Positions 16,344 through 25,636 are shown, counted from the stretch's first letter. The stretch: 64,000 nt of DNA from Pontibacterium sp049599735 (GCA_049599735.1 JBMYOX010000011.1:1-64000); one strand, 5' to 3'. Notes: generated by a model not told the origin, from the sequence alone. Made by a program: numbers and translations.

Positions 16344-17609
16344 CTAAGCCATACCCGGTTGTACCTGCCGTTCTGCCCAGGGCTGTTCTTTAATGGGCAG
16401 ATGGATAAGGGCTGAGAATGCACCCACCCCGACGCCTATCCACCAGACAAGATCATAGTTACCGTATAAGTCGTACATCTCACCACCGAGCCATACACCC
16501 AGAAAACCACCCAACTGGTGCGAGAAAAAGACCAGTCCGTACAAGGTTCCCATATAACGTAGCCCGTATATCCGGGCCACCAGCCCGGCAGTTAAAGGCA
16601 CGGTGGCCAGCCACAAAGCACCCATAACGACTGAAAACAGCACCACGGATTCCGGTGTAATCGGATTCAGAATAAATAACGCAGATACCAGGGTGCGCAT
16701 CATATAGATGTTCGCTAACAGATACTTTCTGGAGTATCGGCTGCCCAGCCAGCCTGCCAGAATAGTGCCACCGATATTCGAAATACCAATAAGTGCAATC
16801 GCGACAGCACCCAGGGTTGATGTAGCGGTAATACCCAGGGACTGGATGATGCTGCCAGGGGCAACAGTGCTGCACATTTCCGTAATAAAAGCGGGAAAGT
16901 GCGCGGTAATAAATGCCAGTTGATAACCACAGGAAAAGAATCCCAGGAAAATAAAAATAAACGAAGGATCCCTCACCGCCCGTTTAATCACATCACCCAG
17001 GTTTTCGTCCTGCGCCTGAACTTTAACCGGCGAGGGTGGCACACGCATGAAAAACAGTGCCAGCAGGGATACAAGCACCAAACAGGCAAAAATAATAAAG
17101 ACCGACTGCCAGGGAAACCCCTGTAGTAAAAACTGCGCCAGCGGCGGGCCCACAATCTGCCCGGCCGAACCGGCAGCAGTGGCAATGCCCAGCGCCAACG
17201 AACGGTGCTCGTCGGATGCCGCTCGCCCTACAACCGCAAGGATGACACCAAACCCCATGCCCGCAATACCAAAACCAACCAAAATTTCTAATAGCTGAAG
17301 CTCGCCCGGCGTAATTGCGTAGGCAGATAAAATTAGTCCGGTTGCATAACTTAAAGCACCGGCAATAATCGCCTTACGGTCACCGTACTTTTCTGCCAGC
17401 GCACTGAAAATAGGCTGTCCAATACCCCAGAATAGGTTTTGTAGCGCAATCGCAAACGAAAACTCTGTTCTGAGCCAGCCAAATTCGGCCTCAATCGGAA
17501 TTTGGAAAAGACCAAAGGATGACCGAATTGCAAAGCTCACCAGTATGATCACACAGCCCGTGATTAATACCGGATTGAACAAAATATTATTTTTTTGTGT
17601 GGCTGGCAT
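16344..17609 (-). CDS. MFS transporter (monocarboxylate/oxalate-formate-like)
   Basis: 421-residue inner-membrane carrier with about twelve hydrophobic segments split by a central charged loop (VPPSPVKVQAQDENLGDV, about residues 190-210). The N-terminal RSSFGLFQIPIEAEFGWLRTEFS matches the helix-1 region of the OFA/monocarboxylate branch, and the helix 2-3 loop is AEKYGDRKAI. Substrate not predictable; small organic acids are likely from the family. AAGGAT precedes the ATG. The metallo-hydrolase gene lies 53 bp upstream on the same strand, so the two may form one unit. Confidence 0.87.
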   Translation of the reverse strand: MPATQKNNILFNPVLITGCVIILVSFAIRSSFGLFQIPIEAEFGWLRTEFSFAIALQNLFWGIGQPIFSALAEKYGDRKAIIAGALSYATGLILSAYAITPGELQLLEILVGFGIAGMGFGVILAVVGRAASDEHRSLALGIATAAGSAGQIVGPPLAQFLLQGFPWQSVFIIFACLVLVSLLALFFMRVPPSPVKVQAQDENLGDVIKRAVRDPSFIFIFLGFFSCGYQLAFITAHFPAFITEMCSTVAPGSIIQSLGITATSTLGAVAIALIGISNIGGTILAGWLGSRYSRKYLLANIYMMRTLVSALFILNPITPESVVLFSVVMGALWLATVPLTAGLVARIYGLRYMGTLYGLVFFSHQLGGFLGVWLGGEMYDLYGNYDLVWWIGVGVGAFSALIHLPIKEQPWAERQVQPGMA

Positions 17610-17662
17610 TAAAACTATCCTTGTTTTATTTTTATCAGCTTAACTGGCGTGAGCGGCACGTT

Positions 17663-18580
17663 CTATTCCCACTCCATCTCTTCAAAAACTCTTTGTGCAT
17701 TACGCACATGAATCTGATCATAAACTTTTAAGTAGCTGAAACGGCTCTGGTCGATGTTAGAAACCTCCTGCATTTCCCCACCCTCTTCCAGCAACTGACC
17801 CACCGCTTTACGCAGAAAGAGCAGGTAATCCAGCGTGTCACGTTTTACCGTTTTCAGGTCTGTCGGATGCCCATGCCCCGGAATAATCACAGCAGGCTTC
17901 AGCGCAACAATCCGCTCAACGGCCTCAATCCAGGGTTTATGTTGTGATTGTGCACCCACCCCAAGCATACGTTCGACATAAACTACATCACCCGAAAAAA
18001 GCACATTTTCCTGTGGTATCCAAACCAGGGTTTCACCCCCGGTATGTGCGGGGCCTGCAGGTATCAGGCTTAAAGTCACACCACCAACGCTAATCTCGGT
18101 TCCGGAGTCTACTGACTCAGGCGCGGGCACAGGCTCAGTCCCCATCCAGGCTGATTTCACCCACCCGCCCATTCTTTCCTGCTGAGCCTGCCCTCGTGAC
18201 TTTTGATCCTGACGTGTCTGCTCAGAAGTCAGTACTCTCGCACCCTTTCTTATAAAATACTGATTCCCAAACCAGCGATGATCCTGCCCGCCGGTATTAA
18301 TCACCATCACAACCGGTAGCTTCGATACCTGAGCAATCACCTGCTCGATAGCCTGAGCCCCCTTTTGGGTGCCACCACTATCAATCAAAACAATACCCTT
18401 ATCCGTGATTACAAATCCAAAGGTGGCATTGTTGCCCAAATTACGCTCGGATCGCTGTTCCAGTGGCCCGACCAGCGCATAAACCCGATCACTCACCTTG
18501 ATGGTTTCAAGCACCGGCTGCGCGAAAAGTGAGCTGGAAATAAAGCTCAGCAAAACAGTGATCAGGAAACGAATCTTCAT
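17663..18580 (-). CDS. exported MBL-fold metallo-hydrolase with atypical metal motif
   Basis: 305-residue periplasmic protein with a signal peptide ending near LFAQP. The metallo-beta-lactamase fold is shown by VLIDSGG (64-70), PAHTGGE around H179, FSGDVV with D198 and PGHGHP with H236. The usual HxHxDH motif reads TGGQDH (residues 96-101): the first two metal-binding histidines are absent while D100 and H101 remain. The next residues RWFGN match the usual end of this motif. It resembles SoxH/quinoprotein-associated MBL proteins. The ATG at 18580 follows GGAGG, so the longer in-frame start at 18598 was rejected. It is probably cotranscribed with the MFS gene. Confidence 0.85.
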   Translation of the reverse strand: MKIRFLITVLLSFISSSLFAQPVLETIKVSDRVYALVGPLEQRSERNLGNNATFGFVITDKGIVLIDSGGTQKGAQAIEQVIAQVSKLPVVMVINTGGQDHRWFGNQYFIRKGARVLTSEQTRQDQKSRGQAQQERMGGWVKSAWMGTEPVPAPESVDSGTEISVGGVTLSLIPAGPAHTGGETLVWIPQENVLFSGDVVYVERMLGVGAQSQHKPWIEAVERIVALKPAVIIPGHGHPTDLKTVKRDTLDYLLFLRKAVGQLLEEGGEMQEVSNIDQSRFSYLKVYDQIHVRNAQRVFEEMEWE

Positions 18581-18861
18581 AGTTCCTCCAAAGGACACTT
18601 AACGAGCAGACGGTTTTACTTCTGAATGGGCCTGATAGTAAGCCGTGATACGAACATAGCGATAACAATAGTACCAAACATAAAACAAAACCTGTTTTGA
18701 AAAAAACATATAAATCAGTTTATTAACGCTCGCCCTACCATGCATAACAAGGATTCCTGACTATCCTGCAGACCCAATCGCGCATACATTCAGGTCACGT
18801 GACATCTTAAGTACGTAGAATAGCGGTAGGCTAAGCCCAAACAAAAACAGCCCATCTTATA

Positions 18862-18891
18862 GGGCACTAACATCTGTATAATGGGGCACTA
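18862..18891 (+). repeat. direct repeat GGGCACTA x2 around a TATAAT box
   Basis: GGGCACTA occurs at 18862-18869 and 18884-18891 with TATAAT (18877-18882) between them, in the 540-bp gap between the metallo-hydrolase and GNAT genes. The arrangement looks like a promoter flanked by two operator copies, but no -35 is evident. The rest of 18581-18860 shows nothing recognisable. Confidence 0.4.
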
Positions 18892-18916
18892 TAATTCCAC
18901 CAGACAAGCGCCTGAG

Positions 18917-19080
18917 ATGAAGAGCTGGAAACGTAAGTCCCTTGATCTGAAGGTTGAAAGAGCGATTCAGATACAAGCCTTACCCATCCCCGATTAAATA
19001 TTGATCCCGCCGCACACCTGATTCTTACAGAACCAGAACGGCCCTATCGTTACACATTAAAAGAAATATCAGGGCCGTGA
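18917..19080 (+). pseudogene. possible small decayed gene (frameshifted)
   Basis: An ATG at 18917 opens a 26-codon frame (MKSWKRKSLD... to TAA at 18995). A second frame then runs with coding-like composition to a TGA at 19078, ending ...ERPYRYTLKEISGP. Joining them needs a one-base deletion or two-base insertion near 18995. No family is recognised. Both pieces are short, so chance openness cannot be excluded. They follow the repeated GGGCACTA/TATAAT region, which could be their promoter. Confidence 0.25.
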
Positions 19081-19122
19081 TAACAAAACTTCGCGCTGCC
19101 CGGCACTATAAAGGACAACAAA

Positions 19123-19569
19123 ATGGTAATAAGCATCAGAAAATATACCCAATCTGACCTCGACCGTGTGATGTCTGCCTGGGAAAATGCCAACAGGCTC
19201 GCACACCCCTTTTTGAAGCAAGCTTTTGTGGAAAAAGTACGCCATGACATTCCCAACCTGTACCTGCCAAACGCTGAAACATGGGTCGCAGACGTTGACG
19301 GGCACGTTGTTGGTTTTATCGCGCTACTGGGCAACGAAGTCGGAGCAATTTTTGTAGAGCCCGACTTTCAGGGCATCGGGGCAGGCAAAGCGTTAATGGA
19401 TAAGGCACAACAACTACACGGTGACCTTGAAGTTGAAGTATTTAAAGAAAATGCCATCGGACGCAAGTTTTACGCACGCTATGGTTTTGAATTTATGGCG
19501 GAGTCTTCTTTCCCGGAAACCGGGGACGCTGTTTACCGACTGAAATCTACCGTAAGCCAGATACGATAG
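19123..19569 (+). CDS. GNAT family N-acetyltransferase (YjaB-like)
   Basis: 148-residue acetyl-CoA-dependent acetyltransferase. It begins MVISIRKYTQSDLDRV and has the acetyl-CoA loop QGIGAGKAL (about residues 86-94) and a C-terminal FYARYGFE strand-helix, as expected for GNAT motifs A and B. The pattern is similar to E. coli YjaB. The substrate is unknown. AAAGGA lies 7 bp before the ATG. The gene is monocistronic. Confidence 0.87.
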   Translation: MVISIRKYTQSDLDRVMSAWENANRLAHPFLKQAFVEKVRHDIPNLYLPNAETWVADVDGHVVGFIALLGNEVGAIFVEPDFQGIGAGKALMDKAQQLHGDLEVEVFKENAIGRKFYARYGFEFMAESSFPETGDAVYRLKSTVSQIR

Positions 19570-19835
19570 CCGATAAAATATCAGATTCCATTGCACATCT
19601 GTCATTAGGCTGAAATCCAGTATGACAATAACAGGTCATACTTTAGGTCTCCACAAACCCTCTTGTCGACCGGGTAGTAGCGCATCACACCAGGAGTGAT
19701 TTTCCCAAAAAGCCTTTATGCCAGAAAGACACAAATGTTGATCCAGGATGATCTTTTTAACGCTCTGTCCACAAGCGCTTTCATCTTAAGCAGGCCAGCC
19801 CTACAATCATGTAAACGCAAATAGGGAGGCCTGCG

Positions 19836-20780
19836 GTGATCATTCGAAATCAGGATAAAGTCAACTCACCTACTACCATCAAACAACATTTTGAAGCGCT
19901 GGGTTATATATGCAGTGACGCTATCGCCACGTCTGTTTACTTAGCTTGTCACCTGCAAAAGCCTATCCTCGTGGAAGGCCCGCCGGGTGTGGGTAAAACC
20001 GAGCTGGCTAAGAAAACGTCCGACCTGTTATCTGCCCCCCTTATTCGTATGCAGTGTTATGAAGGGCTGGATGAAGCCAAAGCACTGTACGAGTGGAAAT
20101 ACGGCAAGCAGCTGCTCTATACCCAGCTATTAAAAGACCAGTTGGGTGACGTAATGCGAGGTGCAAAAGGCTTAGACGAATCAGTTTCCCGCTTACACCA
20201 GTTTGGTGATATTTTTTATTCCGATGAATTTCTTGAGCCTCGCCCGCTGCTGGAAGCATTAAGATCTGAGCATGGCTCCATTCTGCTGATTGATGAAATC
20301 GATAAAGCTGATCAGGAATTCGAAGCGTTTCTGCTGGAGCTGCTCTCGGATTACCAAATTTCGATTCCCGAGCTGGGCACGATAAAAGCAAAATCAAAAC
20401 CCATCGTCTTTTTAACCAGTAATAACACACGGGAACTTAGCGATGCGCTGAAGCGACGCTGCCTGCATTTATATATCCCCTTCCCTTCAAAAGCCATTGA
20501 GCAAAAGATCATTACCGCTCAGGTACCTGAACTGAATGACAAGCTTAAACAGCAGTTGGTCGCTTTTATCAGTGAACTACGGGAAATGGCCCTGAAAAAA
20601 GTACCCGCCGTCAGTGAAACGATAGACTGGGCCCGTGCGCTTTTATTGCTCAATGTCGACAACCTGGATCATGAATGGGTAAAAACCACACTTAATCTAT
20701 TACTAAAATTTCAGGACGATATAGAAGCGGTTGAGCCTGAGATACACAACCTTCTGAAAGCAGCGACAAGGGACAGTTAA
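19836..20780 (+). CDS. MoxR-family AAA+ ATPase
   Basis: 314-residue AAA+ chaperone ATPase of the MoxR/CoxD group. Walker A is GPPGVGKTE (about 49-57), Walker B ILLIDEIDKAD (about 151-161), sensor 1 FLTSNNTREL and sensor 2 ALKRRCLH. MoxR proteins act with VWA-domain partners to insert metal cofactors or assemble complexes; the partner gene is next. The start is GTG at 19836 behind GGGAGG (19824-19829). The 266 bp upstream show no gene. Confidence 0.9.
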   Translation: MIIRNQDKVNSPTTIKQHFEALGYICSDAIATSVYLACHLQKPILVEGPPGVGKTELAKKTSDLLSAPLIRMQCYEGLDEAKALYEWKYGKQLLYTQLLKDQLGDVMRGAKGLDESVSRLHQFGDIFYSDEFLEPRPLLEALRSEHGSILLIDEIDKADQEFEAFLLELLSDYQISIPELGTIKAKSKPIVFLTSNNTRELSDALKRRCLHLYIPFPSKAIEQKIITAQVPELNDKLKQQLVAFISELREMALKKVPAVSETIDWARALLLLNVDNLDHEWVKTTLNLLLKFQDDIEAVEPEIHNLLKAATRDS

Positions 20781-20804
20781 TCGACTCAAGGGTCGACATT
20801 AATC

Positions 20805-22190
20805 ATGCAAAAAGTACTGGGCAACTTTATTCACGCACTGCGACAGGCAGGCCTCCCGATTTCATCGGCAGAGACGCTGGACGCATTAAATGCCGCCCGG
20901 TTGGTAGGCATCGATAACGCGCCGTTGCTTAAGCACTCACTGGGCATGACCCTGACCAAACGTTTAGAGCATCGGCTGATTTTTGATCAAGTCTTTGAGC
21001 AGTTTTTTAACAGCCACAATCAGCGCAAAGCTGACAATCCGACAGACGTATCTGAGACAGCCATTAAAACGTTAGAAGATACAGCTGAAACACCTTATGC
21101 AGAAACTGCTGTTTTCGATTCTGCCATCAGCCTGCAATCACCTCTGGCACAGCAGTTGATAGATAACAATCAGGCAGCGCTGCAAGTCATGATCACCGGT
21201 GCCGCAACGGCATCAGGCGCTCAGGACATTGCTTTTATGACACAAGTGCCAATGGTCACCTTTAAAATCATGCAAGCTCTGGGTGATCGCCAGCTTCAAC
21301 AGGAGCTGACGAAAATGGCCAACCGCGATGAAAACAATGCACAAGTTCAACTGCTGCGCCAACGCAGATCCCAGCTGCAACAGCAGATACGGGATTTTGT
21401 TGAACAACAGTATTTATTATTTAACAAAAACGAGCCCCAGAAACTGCGGGAAAACAATCTGCAAAAAGTTAACCTGACGAGTATTGATCAAAGAAACTAC
21501 AAGCTCATGGGTGAACTGGTTCGCAAGGCAGCTAAGCGACTGGCAAGCATGCACAGTCACAGAAGGCGCATCACCAAACGGGGCCTGTTGGATGTCAGGC
21601 GCACCATCGCCGCCAACGCCGCTTACGATGGCTTTCTTTTCCACACTAAGTGGAAATCCACACGGATAGAAAGACCCAAAGTGGTGGTAATATGCGATGT
21701 CAGCGGCTCTGTCAGCAAAGTAGCACGGTTTCTCCTACTCTTTCTGTATTGCCTGCAAGATGTCCTGCCACATGTTCGTTCCTTCGTGTTTTCATCGGAT
21801 ATGGCTGAAGTCACTCAGCTCTTTGAAAAGCAGGAGATGGACCAGGCACTGGCAGACGTCATACACCATTGGGGCAACAAACCCACCGACTATGGCAAGG
21901 CGCTGGATGACTTTCAGGAACTTGCGCTTGCCGATATCGACAACCGCACAACGGTTATTATGTTGGGAGATGCCCGCAATAATAATGAAGATGGCAATAT
22001 AACCGTCTGGGAAGAAGTCTACCGCCGCAGCCAGCGTGTTATATGGCTAAACCCGGAAGCACAATTAAATTGGGACAGCGGCGATTCCATTATGAGCAAA
22101 TACGCGCCTTATTGCTCCCACGCAGAAACCTGTAACTCACTTCGGGATCTGAACAGAATTCTGGGAACCGTCTTAAAACATAAAGCGTAA
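20805..22190 (+). CDS. VWA domain (CoxE-like) protein partner of MoxR ATPase
   Basis: 461-residue cytoplasmic protein. The C-terminal half holds a von Willebrand A-type domain with MIDAS motif DVSGS (about residue 300), a TDYGKAL segment giving the MIDAS Thr, and MLGDARNN. The N-terminal half is helical with a Gln-rich stretch (LQQQIRDFVEQQ). CoxE-type proteins pair with CoxD/MoxR ATPases, in carboxydotrophs to mature the Mo-Cu site of CO dehydrogenase. No dehydrogenase genes are nearby, so the client is unknown. It starts 24 bp after the MoxR gene. Confidence 0.87.
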   Translation: MQKVLGNFIHALRQAGLPISSAETLDALNAARLVGIDNAPLLKHSLGMTLTKRLEHRLIFDQVFEQFFNSHNQRKADNPTDVSETAIKTLEDTAETPYAETAVFDSAISLQSPLAQQLIDNNQAALQVMITGAATASGAQDIAFMTQVPMVTFKIMQALGDRQLQQELTKMANRDENNAQVQLLRQRRSQLQQQIRDFVEQQYLLFNKNEPQKLRENNLQKVNLTSIDQRNYKLMGELVRKAAKRLASMHSHRRRITKRGLLDVRRTIAANAAYDGFLFHTKWKSTRIERPKVVVICDVSGSVSKVARFLLLFLYCLQDVLPHVRSFVFSSDMAEVTQLFEKQEMDQALADVIHHWGNKPTDYGKALDDFQELALADIDNRTTVIMLGDARNNNEDGNITVWEEVYRRSQRVIWLNPEAQLNWDSGDSIMSKYAPYCSHAETCNSLRDLNRILGTVLKHKA

Positions 22191-22210
22191 TTGTGTTAAA
22201 CAATTAAGCG

Positions 22211-22252
22211 CCCCTGCCAACACCGCAAAGAATTCAGTGTAACTGACAGGGG
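22211..22252. terminator. weak terminator-like hairpin between VWA protein and cytochrome b561
   Basis: CCCCTG (22211-22216) pairs with CAGGGG (22247-22252), and an inner ACAC/GTGT (22220-22223 with 22237-22240) adds to the stem, with internal loops. No strong T-run follows. It lies between two convergent genes. Confidence 0.35.
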
Positions 22253-22259
22253 TTAAATA

Positions 22260-22796
22260 TTAAATTTCTGTACCCAACATACGCTTCAAAATACCGTCTT
22301 TATCAATAAAATGGTGTTTCAGAGCGCCTGCTATATGCAGCACAATGGCTAAAATTAACAGCTTACCGCCCAGGCCATGCATAGCTTTACCGGCGTTACT
22401 CAATAATTCATGACCTTCTCCGGCAGCGATCAGCTCCAGCCCAAATAAACCAACAGGATAACCACCTCCAACTGACATTATTATGCCTGATACAGGCATG
22501 AGCAACGTTCCAGCCAACAGTACAAAATGGACTGCGGTCGCTAATTTTTGTTGCCAATGGGGGGAGACTGTCAACGGTTGAGGTAGTGGATTGCGCAACC
22601 GATGTATCACTCGATAGAGGGCAAACAGCAATATCAACAGGCCAACCGACTTATGCAGGCCAATTAATGCACCTTTATCTGGCGAGCGAGGTAATTCTTC
22701 CAAATAGAGGCCAAATGCCAGACTACCGATCATCGCAAACGCGATCAGCCAATGAAGAATGACAGTAAGTTTAGAAAATTTTGAATAGGTATTCAC
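22260..22796 (-). CDS. cytochrome b561
   Basis: 178-residue four-helix inner-membrane dihaem cytochrome of the bacterial b561 (CybB/YodB) family, thought to oxidise quinol or reduce superoxide. Membrane segments lie near 10-30, 45-65, 85-108 and 138-160. Candidate haem-ligand histidines occur in LHWLIA, LHKSVG, VHFVLL, MHGLGG and LHIAGA. The gene is monocistronic, with a 480-bp intergenic region upstream. Confidence 0.9.
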   Translation of the reverse strand: MNTYSKFSKLTVILHWLIAFAMIGSLAFGLYLEELPRSPDKGALIGLHKSVGLLILLFALYRVIHRLRNPLPQPLTVSPHWQQKLATAVHFVLLAGTLLMPVSGIIMSVGGGYPVGLFGLELIAAGEGHELLSNAGKAMHGLGGKLLILAIVLHIAGALKHHFIDKDGILKRMLGTEI

Positions 22797-22973
22797 GTTA
22801 ATTACTCGAAATAGAACCTGAAGCGTAAATATTAACCATCTTCCTGTTAGTTATTAATGACTGAACATGTAAAGCTAGGTAAAGGTTTGTAAAGCAAAGC
22901 ATTAACACACTAATGGTTATTTGATCCTAACCTGAATGTTATTCGATGGATTGACCCGTTAGACGATTTTCGC

Positions 22974-22998
22974 TTACGTGTGCGCCAGGCGCACGTAA
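22974..22998. repeat. imperfect palindrome in the cytochrome b561/lhgO intergenic region
   Basis: TTACG-TG-TGCGCC, one base, GGCGCA-CGTAA forms a 25-bp inverted repeat with a 2-base bulge. It sits in the 482-bp gap between two divergent genes and could be an operator for either. The rest of 22797-23279 holds no recognisable gene. Confidence 0.45.
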
Positions 22999-23279
22999 TG
23001 GCTATTGTCGCTGAATAATTCGCTAAGCAATTGATTTTTATATAATTATGAAGCCCGCTGGCCGCTTTGCAGAGGGTCGGGTTTTGTCGCCATATTAGGG
23101 GTAGGTAGACGGCTCATCAGCTGCTAACACCGTATTTACCGGGGTTAGTTACGCTGGCTGGACGGGTAATATTCCTGCTGCTGTTTTGACATAGCTGCCG
23201 TCAACACAAGCAGCAGAACGTATAAGTACCTCGTTGCGCAATAACGGGATAAGCTCATTTTATTTTTACGGAAGTCACT

Positions 23280-24494
23280 ATGACTGATCAATATGACTAC
23301 CTGATCGTGGGTGGTGGAATAGTCGGCCTGTCCACCGCATGGCAATTGCAACTTCAGTGCCCGGATAAGCGCATCGGCCTGCTGGAAAAAGAATCCTCTT
23401 TTGCACAACACCAGACAGGCCATAACAGCGGTGTTATTCATGCCGGTGTTTACTACGCACCGGGCAGCCTGAAAGCCGAGTTTTGTCGTGAAGGTGTTGA
23501 GAAAACCATCGCCTTCTGCCAGGAAAACGATATCCAGTATGAGCAATGCGGCAAGCTGCTGGTTGCAACCAATAAGTTGGAGCATGAACGTATGCTCGTG
23601 CTTTATGAGCGCTGTCATCAGAACCAACTGGATGTGGAGCTACTGGATGCCGAACAATTAAAAATCCGTGAACCTAATATCCAGGGCTCAGGTGCCATTT
23701 TTGTTAAGACGACGGGCATTGTTGATTATCAACAGGTCTGTCACAAAATGGCCGAGTGCTTTCGGACGCTGGGTGGCGAGACGCTGTTAAAGACCGAAGT
23801 CACCGGAATGACGGAAAGCCGCGAAGAGATAACAGTTACAACGAATCAGGGAACATTTCACTGCCGTTACCTGATCTGTTGCTCCGGCCTGATGGCTGAT
23901 CGGCTGACACGTATGCTGGCGATCAAAACGGATTTTCAGATTATTCCCTTCCGAGGTGAATACTACCGCTTGCCGAACGAAAAGAGTGATATCGTCAATC
24001 ACCTGATTTACCCCATACCGGACCCGGATCTGCCGTTTCTGGGTGTGCATCTGACCCGTATGATTGATGGCTCAGTTACCGTTGGCCCCAATGCAGTTCA
24101 GGGCTGGAAGCGCGAGGGTTACGGACGCATTAATATCAGCATACGGGACATCTGGGATATGCTGCGTTTCCCGGGTTTCTGGCGGGTACTTCAACAGCAT
24201 TTAGGTACCGGAATTATAGAAACCAAAAATTCACTATGGAAACCAGGCTACCTGAAACTGGTTCAGAAATACTGCCCGTCTGTGCAGGAAAAAGATCTTC
24301 AGCCATACCCTGCCGGAATCCGTGCTCAGGCCGTTATGCGTGATGGCTCTCTGGTGCATGATTTTCTGTTCGCTGAAAGCCCCCGCTCTTTGCACGTCTG
24401 CAACGCACCCTCTCCGGCGGCAACCTCTGCGATACCTATCGGCCGTCATATAATTGAACGTGTTATGCAGACCGAGTCTGCGTTAGATAACTGA
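23280..24494 (+). CDS. lhgO: L-2-hydroxyglutarate oxidase
   Basis: 404-residue FAD enzyme oxidising L-2-hydroxyglutarate to 2-oxoglutarate with electrons passing to the quinone pool. The N-terminal dinucleotide-binding motif is VGGGIVGLSTA (10-20). The family segment HQTGHNSGVIHAGVYY follows near residue 45, PFRGEYYRL near 222 and HLTRMIDGSVTVGPNA near 258. CGGAAG precedes the ATG. No csiD or gabDT genes flank it, so it is a stand-alone copy. Confidence 0.93.
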   Translation: MTDQYDYLIVGGGIVGLSTAWQLQLQCPDKRIGLLEKESSFAQHQTGHNSGVIHAGVYYAPGSLKAEFCREGVEKTIAFCQENDIQYEQCGKLLVATNKLEHERMLVLYERCHQNQLDVELLDAEQLKIREPNIQGSGAIFVKTTGIVDYQQVCHKMAECFRTLGGETLLKTEVTGMTESREEITVTTNQGTFHCRYLICCSGLMADRLTRMLAIKTDFQIIPFRGEYYRLPNEKSDIVNHLIYPIPDPDLPFLGVHLTRMIDGSVTVGPNAVQGWKREGYGRINISIRDIWDMLRFPGFWRVLQQHLGTGIIETKNSLWKPGYLKLVQKYCPSVQEKDLQPYPAGIRAQAVMRDGSLVHDFLFAESPRSLHVCNAPSPAATSAIPIGRHIIERVMQTESALDN

Positions 24495-24572
24495 GGGTTT
24501 TTAAGTAGTTAGTCGCTTTGATACCGATAACAGTGACGCACTGAGCAAATCTGAAGAAGATAAATGAGCTAG

Positions 24573-24881
24573 TTATATCTGCCGAAACAGGGCGGCGACT
24601 ACGATGCCAGAGGCAATCGCTGGCATCGGCTTTTTCAGAAAAAACATAACGGTTGCAGTGGTTAATAAAGCCAGTCGTGCACCATTATCACCCGTAACGG
24701 CAAGGGGTGTCAGCAGGGCAACAAGCACAGAGCCAGACATGGCATTAATGAATTGTTTTACCCGGTAGCCGATAGGGATAAATGACATTACAAAAACACC
24801 ACCCCAGCGGGTTCCCAGGGTGACTACGGCCATAATCAGAATGATCCATAACGGCCCAAAGCCCGTTGTTTCAATACTCAT
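24573..24881 (-). CDS. azlD: AzlD family branched-chain amino acid export subunit
   Basis: 102-residue membrane protein with about three hydrophobic segments. TRWGGVFVMSFIPIGYRVKQFINAM is the typical AzlD signature region (about residues 24-50). It overlaps the azlC stop by 4 bp (ATGA) and forms the small subunit of the AzlCD exporter, which secretes branched-chain or related amino acids. Confidence 0.9.
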   Translation of the reverse strand: MSIETTGFGPLWIILIMAVVTLGTRWGGVFVMSFIPIGYRVKQFINAMSGSVLVALLTPLAVTGDNGARLALLTTATVMFFLKKPMPAIASGIVVAALFRQI

Positions 24882-25612
24882 GGCTTTTTATCCACCCAGA
24901 CAGCCCCTAAAGTACCGCCCGCCAAGGCGCCCACCACTACGTGGCTATTAGGCGGTAAATACCAATACGCTAACAGTGATGAGGCCCCAGCAACTGCCCA
25001 GATAGTAACAATACGAACATTTTTATCTCCGCCAACGACCATCGCCAATAAGAAACACGCCATTACCATATCCAGGCCAAGGCTCATCGGGTCATGAATC
25101 GCACTACCAAAGTAAAGACCAAGCCAGGTACCCAGCACCCAGAAGGTCCAAAGGGCAAGACCTCCTCCAAATAGGAGCCCCATTGCAGGCTCACCCTTCA
25201 AAAAGGATTGCAGCGACATTGCCCAGTTAGCATCAGAAACAAAAACCATCACGCCGTAGCGCTTTGCGGGAGGAAGATGGCGCAGCCAGGGATAGAGGGT
25301 TGCACCCATCAGCAGGTGGCGAGCGTTAATGGCAAACACCGTTATTGCCAAAGGCACAATAGCGACCTGAGACCCCCACAGCTCCAGGGTGGCAAATTGT
25401 GATGCACCCGCAAAGACGAGTGTACTCATCACTATAATCGACGTATTGTCTAAACCAACCTGAGTAGCAGAGAGCCCAAAAGCCAGTCCGAAAACAACTA
25501 CAAAAAAGGAAATGGGTACCAGTTGTTTAAATCCAGCCCATATATTATTGCGATTAAGTGCGTGTAAGCCGGATTCTAATTCAGGCAAGACAATTGTCTT
25601 CTGTGTGAACAC
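24878..25612 (-). CDS. azlC: AzlC family branched-chain amino acid export permease
   Basis: 244-residue inner-membrane protein. The AzlC core is clear: GLAFGLSATQVGL, FAGASQFATLELW, INARHLLMGA and the SDANWAMS motif near residue 128. The predicted start is GTG at 25612; no good ribosome site is seen and no ATG lies further in before the conserved region. It overlaps azlD by 4 bp, and trmB lies 24 bp upstream on the same strand. Confidence 0.9.
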   Translation of the reverse strand: MFTQKTIVLPELESGLHALNRNNIWAGFKQLVPISFFVVVFGLAFGLSATQVGLDNTSIIVMSTLVFAGASQFATLELWGSQVAIVPLAITVFAINARHLLMGATLYPWLRHLPPAKRYGVMVFVSDANWAMSLQSFLKGEPAMGLLFGGGLALWTFWVLGTWLGLYFGSAIHDPMSLGLDMVMACFLLAMVVGGDKNVRIVTIWAVAGASSLLAYWYLPPNSHVVVGALAGGTLGAVWVDKKP

Positions 25613-25636
25613 ATCCGCAGATGGTCGGATAGACCA

